From assembly GCA_964483405.1 (NCBI GenBank), contig CAZABC010000001.1:124001-188000 (forward strand): a stretch of DNA of 64,000 nucleotides. The letters run 5' to 3'. The translations under genes were made by a program, and so were the position numbers. Every line of letters begins with the position of its first letter. The first letter of the stretch is position 1. The notes beneath the pieces are model-generated. The model saw only the letters and a list, made by a program, of their open reading frames with translations, made no database searches and had not been told where the DNA came from. Below, piece by piece: positions 58,298 to 64,000 of the stretch. This stretch comes from CAZABC01 sp964483405. GTDB taxonomy: Bacteria > Chloroflexota > Limnocylindria > Limnocylindrales > CSP1-4.

Positions 58298-59946
58298 CGC
58301 GCGGGGCCGCCCTTCGGCCGCGGACGCGTCGTGGCTCGCGCAGCCCCGGGTCGTCGGCCTCCGCCCTTGCCGCCCCGGCCCTTCGACGACCCGCCTATGC
58401 CGCTCTTGCGACGGGCCGGCGTCGACCCGGTCCGGTCGCGGAAGACGAGCCGGATCGGCGTCCCGAGGAAGCCGTACCGGTCGCGGAGCCGGTTCTCGAG
58501 GTAGCGGCGATAGCTGAAGTGGACGTCGGCGGCGCCCGAGGCGAAGAAGACGAACGAGGGCGGCGCGACCGAGACCTGGGTCCCGTAGAACAGCTTCGGA
58601 CGACGCCCCCGGACGACCGGCGGCGGCTGGCGGGCGATCGCGTCGGCGAGCAGCCGGTTCAGCTCGCCGGTCGGGACCCGCCGGCGGCGCTCGCCCCAGA
58701 CGTCGATCGCGAGCTCGAGGACGCGGTCGACGCGCTGGCCGGTCTTGGCGCTGATCGAGACGAACGGGGCGAGGTCGAGGAACGGGACGTCGCGTCGGAT
58801 CGTCGCCACGTACTCGTCGAAGGTCCGGTCGGTCTTCTCCTCGAGCAGGTCCCACTTGTTGATGGCGACGACGAGCCCGCGTCCCTCGTCGACGACATAC
58901 CCCGCCACGTGGGCGTCCTGGGCCGTCAGCCCCTCGGCGGCGTCGACGAGCAGGATCGCGACGTCGGCCCGCGAGATGGCCCGCAGCGCCCGGAGCGTCG
59001 AGTAGCGCTCGGCGGCCGGGCCGGAGGCGACCTTGCCGCGGCGCTTGATCCCGGCCGTGTCGATGAGGACGACCTCGCTGCGGCCCCACTGCAGGCGGGT
59101 GTCGATCGCGTCGCGGGTCGTGCCCGGGATCGGTGAGACGATGGCCCGCTCCTCGCCGAGGAGCGCGTTGAGGAGGCTCGACTTGCCGACGTTCGGCCGG
59201 CCGACGAAGGCGATCGTCGCCGGACCCTCGTCGGCGACCGCCATCTCGGCGTCCCAGCGCCGGGCGGCCGCGGTGGCCTCGTCGAGCAGGGCGGCGTCGT
59301 CGTCCTCGTCGCTCCCCTGCCCCGCTTCGTCGTCGCCGACGACGTGCGGGACGAGGCGGCCGGCGGCGACGTCGTCGGCCCAGGCCTCCGCCTCGGCCTC
59401 GCGGACCTTGCGGGCCTGCTCCGCCTCGCTCTCGGGCGGCAGGTTCCAGACGACGACGTCGAGGAGGTCGGCGACGCCGCGCCCGTGGGAGGCGGAGATC
59501 GGGTGGGTCTCCTCCCAGCCGAGCTGGTGGAACTCGGCGGCCTCGAGCTCGCGCTTCTCGTTGTCGGCCTTGTTCGCGGCGACGACGACCGGGGCGGTCG
59601 CGGTCCGCAGGAGCTCGGCCGCCTCGACGTCGGCCGGCGTCAGGCCGGTCTCGGCGTCGACGACGAAGACGATGAGGTCGGCCTCTGCGACGGCGAGGCG
59701 GGCCTGCTCCTGGACCCGCGCCTCGATCGCGTCGTCGGGGGCGACCTCGAGCCCGCCGGTGTCGACGACGAGGAAGCGCCGGCCGTTCCACTCGGCGTCG
59801 GCGTAGAGGCGGTCGCGCGTCGTCCGGGCGCGGTCCTCGACGATCGCCGTCCGCCCGCCGACGATCCGGTTGAAGAGGGTGCTCTTGCCGACGTTCGGGC
59901 GCCCGACGATGGCGACGATCGGGAGCTCGCTGGCGACGGCGGGCAT
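58294..59946 (-). CDS. der: Ribosome biogenesis GTPase Der (EngA)
   Basis: Tandem GTPase needed for 50S assembly, 550 aa (typical 440-490). The first G domain has GRPNVGKSTLFNRIVG, DTGG and ANKAD; the second has GRPNVGKSSLLNALLGEER, DTAGIKRRG and INKWDLLEEK; the KH-like domain follows (FYGTQVSVAPPSFVFFASG). Extra length comes from an acidic linker between the G domains (about 185-235) and a very basic Gly/Arg tail (about 505-550) that may contact rRNA. It lies between ispH and gpsA. Confidence 0.97.
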   Translation of the reverse strand: MPAVASELPIVAIVGRPNVGKSTLFNRIVGGRTAIVEDRARTTRDRLYADAEWNGRRFLVVDTGGLEVAPDDAIEARVQEQARLAVAEADLIVFVVDAETGLTPADVEAAELLRTATAPVVVAANKADNEKRELEAAEFHQLGWEETHPISASHGRGVADLLDVVVWNLPPESEAEQARKVREAEAEAWADDVAAGRLVPHVVGDDEAGQGSDEDDDAALLDEATAAARRWDAEMAVADEGPATIAFVGRPNVGKSSLLNALLGEERAIVSPIPGTTRDAIDTRLQWGRSEVVLIDTAGIKRRGKVASGPAAERYSTLRALRAISRADVAILLVDAAEGLTAQDAHVAGYVVDEGRGLVVAINKWDLLEEKTDRTFDEYVATIRRDVPFLDLAPFVSISAKTGQRVDRVLELAIDVWGERRRRVPTGELNRLLADAIARQPPPVVRGRRPKLFYGTQVSVAPPSFVFFASGAADVHFSYRRYLENRLRDRYGFLGTPIRLVFRDRTGSTPARRKSGIGGSSKGRGGKGGGRRPGAARATTRPRPKGGPAR

Positions 59947-59950
59947 CGAC

Positions 59951-60943
59951 TCAGCCGGCCGCGACGGGAGACACCGCGGCCGGGGGTTCCGACGGCGTCG
60001 CCGAGGTCGGCAGCGACGTCGTCCGGCCGGCGGGCGTCGCGGCCCGGGCGAGCGCGGCGGCGGCGAGCTCGTGGGCCCGGGCCTTCGCGTCGGGCGTCCC
60101 GGCGTACTCGAGGATCCGCTCGGCGACGTCGCGGAGGTCCTCGATCGGCGTGGAGGTGCCGCCGGTGACGCCGACGACCTCGGCCCCGTCGAACATCTCG
60201 ACGGTCAGGTCGCGGACCGACTCGATCTGGACCGCCGGCGTCCCGACGATCTCGCAGAGCCTCGTCAGCTCCTTCGTGTTCGCGCTCGACCGGCCGCCGA
60301 CGACGACCATCAGGTCGACCTCGCGGGCGGTCTCGAGGGTGTCCTCCTGGCGGCGGATCGTCACCGGGCAGACGGTGTTGACGACCTTGAGCTCGTGGCT
60401 CCGCGAGACCAGCAGCGCCGCGAGCCGCTCGAACTTCCAGGGCGGCTGGGTGCTCTGGCTGATCAGCGCCATCCGCTTCTTGCGGGGGATCGCCGACCAC
60501 TCGTCCTCGTCATCGACGACGATGGCGTCCGGGGCGAAGCCGAGCAGGCCGACGACCTCTGGATGCTTCGGCGTGCCGAGGAGGACGATCGTGTAGCCCT
60601 CCTCGACGAGCTTGCTGAGCTCGCGCTGCTCCTGGATGACCCAGCTGCAGGTCCCGTCGATGACCTCCAGGCCCTTCGCGCTCGCCCGCTCCATCACCTC
60701 GGGCCGGACGCCATGGGCCCGGATGACGACGGCGGCGCCGTGATCGACCTCGTCGAGCGTGTCGACCGTCCGGATCCCGAGCGTCTCGAGATCGCGGATG
60801 ACGCCCTCGTTGTGGACGACCTGGCCGAGGGTGTGCGTCGGCATCCCGGCCGCGCTCGACTCCTTGGCCTTGTCGATCGCCTCGCGGACGCCATAGCAGA
60901 ACCCGGTGCGCCTGGCGATGCGGACCTCGCGGATCAAACCCAT
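59951..60943 (-). CDS. ispH: 4-hydroxy-3-methylbut-2-enyl diphosphate reductase
   Basis: Last enzyme of the MEP isoprenoid pathway, 330 aa, using a 4Fe-4S cluster bound by C16 (RTGFCYGV), C99 (DGTCSWV) and C192 (NTVCPVT). Substrate contacts HTLGQVVHNEGVI and GTPKHPEV are present, as are SSANTKELTRLCE and GVTGGTSTPIEDL. A disordered Ala/Pro/Thr tail of about 45 residues is added. Products feed quinones and carotenoid/retinal precursors. A TACCAT box lies 9 nt before the ATG. Confidence 0.97.
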   Translation of the reverse strand: MGLIREVRIARRTGFCYGVREAIDKAKESSAAGMPTHTLGQVVHNEGVIRDLETLGIRTVDTLDEVDHGAAVVIRAHGVRPEVMERASAKGLEVIDGTCSWVIQEQRELSKLVEEGYTIVLLGTPKHPEVVGLLGFAPDAIVVDDEDEWSAIPRKKRMALISQSTQPPWKFERLAALLVSRSHELKVVNTVCPVTIRRQEDTLETAREVDLMVVVGGRSSANTKELTRLCEIVGTPAVQIESVRDLTVEMFDGAEVVGVTGGTSTPIEDLRDVAERILEYAGTPDAKARAHELAAAALARAATPAGRTTSLPTSATPSEPPAAVSPVAAG

Positions 60944-60952
60944 GGTCTCCGA

Positions 60953-60958
60953 ATGGTA
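60953..60958 (-). promoter_or_regulatory. -10 box of ispH
   Basis: TACCAT on the minus strand, 9 nt before the ATG at 60943. Confidence 0.5.
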
Positions 60959-60996
60959 GGGCACCCGGCGCCCGCCCGGTCTCGGGCGGGTCGATG

Positions 60997-61755
60997 TCAG
61001 GCGTCGGTGCCCATCTCTGGTTCGTCCGCGATGGCGGGTCGGATGCCGTACACGCCCCGATACGCGGGGGGCAGCAGCGCGGCGATCCGGGTCATGATTG
61101 CCTCGGTCGCGAGGTGCTTCGCCCGGCGCCGGTCCCTTGCCGCGTCGCCGAGGACCTCGGCCGCGGTGAATGGGGCGCCGATCCGCATCGTGACCCGGCC
61201 GCCTGGGCGGATGAAGCCGTGGCGCGGCCACAACCGCTCGGTCCCGGTGATGCCGACGGGCAGGATCGTCGCACCCGATCGCAGCGCGAGCAGGCCGATC
61301 CCGTCCTTGGCCTCCTGCAACGCGCCGGTGTGGCTCCGGGTGCCCTCCGGGAAGACGATGAGGACGTTGCCGGCCTCGAGGACGCGCAGGGCGAGCCGGA
61401 GGACCTCGACGTCGCCGCCGTCCCGCTCGACCGGGTGGACCGAGCCCGCCGTGAACGCCTCGCGGACGACCGGCAGGGCGAACATCTCGCGCTTGCCCAG
61501 CCAGTGCATCCGCCGTCCGAGGATCGGCGTCAGCCACCCGCCGACGAGCGGGCCATCGGCGTAGCTGAGGTGGTTCGGGGCGACGATCAGCGGACCCGTC
61601 CGCGGGATCGCCTCGCGGTCGCCGACGACCCGGACCCTGGTGACGCACGACATGAGGGTCCGAGCGCCGCCGGCGACGACGCCGATGAACGGGCTGATGT
61701 CGCTCGGCAGCGCGCGATCCGGCGCGTCGACCGCGGCCGGTGCAGGGCGGCTCAC
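60997..61755 (-). CDS. plsC: 1-acyl-sn-glycerol-3-phosphate acyltransferase
   Basis: Membrane-associated acyltransferase of 252 aa making phosphatidic acid. Motif 1 is NHLSYADG (HX4D), motif 3 is FPEGTRSHTG, and VGITGTERLWPRHGF fits motif 4. One hydrophobic N-terminal segment is present. The GTG start overlaps the cmk stop by 4 nt. The order cmk-plsC-ispH-der-gpsA is common in Gram-positive-type genomes. Confidence 0.92.
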   Translation of the reverse strand: MSRPAPAAVDAPDRALPSDISPFIGVVAGGARTLMSCVTRVRVVGDREAIPRTGPLIVAPNHLSYADGPLVGGWLTPILGRRMHWLGKREMFALPVVREAFTAGSVHPVERDGGDVEVLRLALRVLEAGNVLIVFPEGTRSHTGALQEAKDGIGLLALRSGATILPVGITGTERLWPRHGFIRPGGRVTMRIGAPFTAAEVLGDAARDRRRAKHLATEAIMTRIAALLPPAYRGVYGIRPAIADEPEMGTDA

Positions 61756-62474
61756 CGGTCGCCCGCGGCGACGGCGAGGACCCGCTCGACCGTCGCCTCG
61801 AAGCCGAGGCCGTCGGTGACGACCCGCACCGCGTCGTCGGCCGGCCGGAGCGGGGCCACCGCGCGGCCGGAGTCACGCGCGTCGCGTCGCCGGAGGTCCT
61901 CGAGGATGGTCGCGGCCTCGGGGCCATCGGGGGCGAGGCCGCGCTCGAGGGCCCGACGCCGGGCCCGCTCCTCGGCCGACGCGTCGAGATAGATCTTCAC
62001 GTCGGCGTCGGGCAGGACGACCGTGCCGATGTCCCGGCCGGCCATCACGATCCCGCCACCGGCGGCGAGGCGGCGCTGGCTGGCGAGGAGCGCAGCCCGG
62101 ACCTCGGCGATCCGCGCGACGATGCTGACGTGGACGTCGACGTCGCCCGAGCGGACCGCCTCGGTCACGTCCTCGCCGTCGACGAGGACGCGGTCGAGCC
62201 GGCCGGCGTCGTCGGGAGCGAGGGTGACCCGCTCGACCAGAGCGACGAGGGCGGCCGCGTCGTCGAGGTCGACGCCCTCCTGGCGGGCGAGCCAGGTGAG
62301 GGCGCGGTAGAGGACGCCCGTGTCGCAGAAGCGGTAGCCGAGACGGGCGGCGACGGCCGCCCCGACGCTGCTCTTGCCCGACGATCCGGGGCCGTCGAGC
62401 GCCACGACGCGCCCACCGGCCGGTGGCTCCGCGGACGTCGCGGCGGGGTCGGGGTCGCGGGTCATGGCCGGCAC
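61752..62474 (-). CDS. cmk: Cytidylate kinase
   Basis: Phosphorylates CMP and dCMP; about 240 aa. The P-loop is ALDGPGSSGKSSVG, followed by YRFCDTGVLYRALTWLA (substrate site), GRDIGTVVLPDADVKIYLDAS and RRDARDSGRAVAPLRPADDAV (lid). GTG at 62474 lies 6 nt after a TATCCT box and is preferred over ATG at 62465, which lies three codons downstream. It is first in the cmk-plsC operon. Confidence 0.95.
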   Translation of the reverse strand: MPAMTRDPDPAATSAEPPAGGRVVALDGPGSSGKSSVGAAVAARLGYRFCDTGVLYRALTWLARQEGVDLDDAAALVALVERVTLAPDDAGRLDRVLVDGEDVTEAVRSGDVDVHVSIVARIAEVRAALLASQRRLAAGGGIVMAGRDIGTVVLPDADVKIYLDASAEERARRRALERGLAPDGPEAATILEDLRRRDARDSGRAVAPLRPADDAVRVVTDGLGFEATVERVLAVAAGDR

Positions 62475-62480
62475 GCGGCA

Positions 62481-62486
62481 AGGATA
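62481..62486 (-). promoter_or_regulatory. -10 box giving a leaderless mRNA (cmk-plsC)
   Basis: TATCCT on the minus strand, 6 nt before the GTG at 62474. Confidence 0.55.
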
Positions 62487-62497
62487 GCCGGGTCCGT

Positions 62498-63673
62498 TCA
62501 GACGATCTCGCGCTTGATCGTCAGGGTGGCCAGGACCGCGAAGACGACGGCGAACCCGGTCAGGGCCAAGATGTCCCAGCGGACGACCGCGCTCGCCAGG
62601 TCGGCGCCCTCGAGCATGATCGCCCTGAGTGCCTCGACCGCGTACGTCAGCGGCAGGAGCCGGGCGATCGGCTGGAGCAGCTCGGGCAGCTGCTCGATCG
62701 GCCAGAAGATGCCGCACAGGAGGCCCTGCGGGACGATCACGATCGGGATGAACTGGATGATCTGGAGCTCGGTCCGGGCGAAGGTCGAGAGGAGGATCCC
62801 GAGGTTGACCGCGCCGATGGCGAGGAGGAGCGCCACCGCGAAGGTGAGGATCGGGCTGCCGGCCGAGGGGACGCCGAGGCCGATCGTGAACGCCGGCAGC
62901 GGCCCGATCGCCGGCACCTCGATGGCCATCAGCAGGAAGGCCGTCAGGACGATGACCTGGAGCGTCGCGAAGATCCCGAACCCGAGCCCGTACCCGGCGA
63001 CGATGTCCGCCCGGGTCACCGGGGTCGCGAGGAGGCGCTCGAGAGTCCCCCCGATCCGTTCGCGGAGGAAGCTGATCCCGGTCAGGAGATAGACGAAGAA
63101 GTAGGCGAAGTAGCCGAGGAAGACCGGGGCGAGGACGTCGAGGATCCCGGCCTCGGGCGTCAGGTAGATCGTCTCGTGCTCCACGTCGGGCACGGCGCCG
63201 GCGAGCGCCGGCGGCAGGACCGAGGCGGCCGCCGCGACGAGCAGCCCCCGGACGGCGCCGAGACGCGCCGCGTCCTGGGCCGGGTCGGTGCCGCGGGTGA
63301 CCACGACGACCGTCGGCTGCCCGGTCCCGTCGCCGAGATCGGCCGGCAGGACGAGCGCGACGTCCGCATCGCCCGCCTCGACCTCCGCCCGAGCCGTCTC
63401 GGCGTCGTCGACCGTCGGCAGCAGGACGACCCCGAGCGCGGGGTCGAGTCCGTCGGCGGCCGCCTCGACCGCCGCCACGAGGGCCTCGCCCGCCGCGCCG
63501 GCCTCGTTGGCGATGACGATCCGGGTCTCGACGGCGCTTCCCTCGCGGACGATCCAGCCCAGCAGGGCCGAGATGACGATCGGCACGATGAACAGGAGCG
63601 CGAGCGTCCGGTGGTCGCGGAGGAACCCGGCGACGATCCGCCGGGCGACCGCGAGGGTCCGCCGGGCGGTCAT
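62498..63673 (-). CDS. ABC-2 type transporter permease
   Basis: Membrane subunit of an ABC-2 exporter, 391 aa. One N-terminal helix (ALLFIVPIVISALLGWIV) is followed by a large outside domain (about 45-180) and five C-terminal helices. The signature GYFAYFFVYLLTGISFLRERIGGTLERLLATPVTRADIV is typical of YhgE/DrrB-like and ABC2_membrane_3 permeases, as is QGLLCGIFWPIEQLPELLQPIARLLPLTYAVEALR. The start overlaps the ATPase gene by 4 nt. Possible cargo: drugs, lipids or polymers. Confidence 0.9.
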   Translation of the reverse strand: MTARRTLAVARRIVAGFLRDHRTLALLFIVPIVISALLGWIVREGSAVETRIVIANEAGAAGEALVAAVEAAADGLDPALGVVLLPTVDDAETARAEVEAGDADVALVLPADLGDGTGQPTVVVVTRGTDPAQDAARLGAVRGLLVAAAASVLPPALAGAVPDVEHETIYLTPEAGILDVLAPVFLGYFAYFFVYLLTGISFLRERIGGTLERLLATPVTRADIVAGYGLGFGIFATLQVIVLTAFLLMAIEVPAIGPLPAFTIGLGVPSAGSPILTFAVALLLAIGAVNLGILLSTFARTELQIIQFIPIVIVPQGLLCGIFWPIEQLPELLQPIARLLPLTYAVEALRAIMLEGADLASAVVRWDILALTGFAVVFAVLATLTIKREIV

Positions 63674-64000
63674 CGGACGCCGTCCCGACCGGCCGGTGGC
63701 GGGCCCGGTTCCGCCGGCGCCAGGATCGCCCGGCCGGTCTCGTCGAGGCCGGCGAACCGCAGGAAGGCCGCCTCGAGATCGGCCGTCCCCGCCTCGGACC
63801 GGAGGGCCTGCCCGTCGCCCTGGGCGAGGATGCGGCCGTCGCGGATGAAGAGCAGGTCGTCGCAGCGGTCCGCCTCGTCCATGACGTGGCTCGCCACGAG
63901 GATCGTCGTGCCGTCGGCGGCGAGTCGCCGGAAGTGCGACCAGAACTGGACCCGGAGCGCCGGGTCGACGCCGACCGACGGCTCGTCGAGGACGAGGACC
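63670..64000 (-). CDS. ABC transporter ATP-binding protein (C-terminal part, runs off window)
   Basis: Only the last 110 or so codons are inside the window. Walker B and D-loop are visible (VLVLDEPSVGVDPALRVQFW), then the H-loop histidine (TTILVASHVMDEADRCDDLLFIRDGRILAQGDG). The tail is Ala/Pro-rich. Its stop overlaps the permease start by 4 nt (ATGA), so together they form an ABC-2 exporter of the DrrAB type. Confidence 0.92.
   Translation of the reverse strand, partial: VLVLDEPSVGVDPALRVQFWSHFRRLAADGTTILVASHVMDEADRCDDLLFIRDGRILAQGDGQALRSEAGTADLEAAFLRFAGLDETGRAILAPAEPGPPPAGRDGVR

Overview
This window comes from a very GC-rich, compactly arranged bacterial chromosome. The gene set has no lipopolysaccharide or outer-membrane genes. 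It combines a heliorhodopsin (a family so far confined to monoderm prokaryotes), a DUF951 protein, paired DUF881 proteins, an HsmA-type membrane protein, a T-box leader on thrS and a Gly/Tyr repeat surface protein. I infer a monoderm Chloroflexota lineage, with Limnocylindria-like relatives the best guess, but that rests on gene content and was not checked by phylogeny. No insertion sequence, prophage or CRISPR array is visible, so this is ordinary chromosome with some unusual accessory genes.

Layout. 1-5645 (minus): tRNA-Val, then a T-box leader and thrS, then infC-rpmI-rplT-pheS-pheT. 5706-7420 (plus): two RNA methyltransferases. 7456-11922 (minus): DUF951, MFS transporter, asparaginase and amidohydrolase. 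11936-18057 (minus): truncated haemoglobin, glycosyltransferase, an orphan peptide-type binding protein, an MA-type metallopeptidase and two DUF881 proteins. 18107-25442: membrane and lipoproteins, a Vps62-like HEADWE protein and a UbiB-family kinase. 25498-34070: EttA, nitrilase, cNMP-binding protein, flavodoxin, DHFR-like reductase, S4 protein, methyltransferase, hemerythrin, a PlsY-like protein and tRNA-Arg. 34119-36949 (minus): a CYTH protein, a CYTH-Ppx/GppA fusion and an hsmA interrupted by TGA. 37069-38844 (plus): glutaredoxin, CcdA and TlpA, a thiol-redox operon. 38896-40795 (minus): nrdR, dcd and an MBL hydrolase behind tandem NrdR-box-like sites. 41445-44428 (minus): acyl-CoA dehydrogenase, etfB and etfA. 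44540-45662 (plus): a membrane-anchored zinc-ribbon peptide and heliorhodopsin. 45659-48947 (minus): moaC, mogA and a FadF-like Fe-S membrane oxidoreductase. 49027-54683: DUF1461, DUF4332, a zinc-finger/septum-formation protein, a PLP decarboxylase and aldehyde:ferredoxin oxidoreductase. 55153-57006: the repeat surface protein and tRNA-Pro. 57224-62474 (minus): cmk, plsC, ispH, der and gpsA. 62498-64000: an ABC-2 exporter, cut by the window edge.

How the parts fit. Acyl-CoA dehydrogenase, EtfBA and the FadF-like protein form a plausible route from acyl-CoA to the membrane quinone pool. MoaC and MogA make pterin cofactor, which the aldehyde:ferredoxin oxidoreductase needs. GpsA, PlsC, Cmk and the PlsY-like protein serve phospholipid and nucleotide supply. 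Glutaredoxin, CcdA and TlpA handle extracytoplasmic thiols. The two CYTH proteins and Ppx suggest a polyphosphate or triphosphate module.

Expression signals are consistent. Many operons start with a TANNNT box only 6-10 nt before the start codon, which predicts leaderless or near-leaderless mRNAs. Genes inside operons usually overlap by 1-4 nt (ATGA, GTGA, TGATG). Hairpins between convergent genes lack U-tracts.
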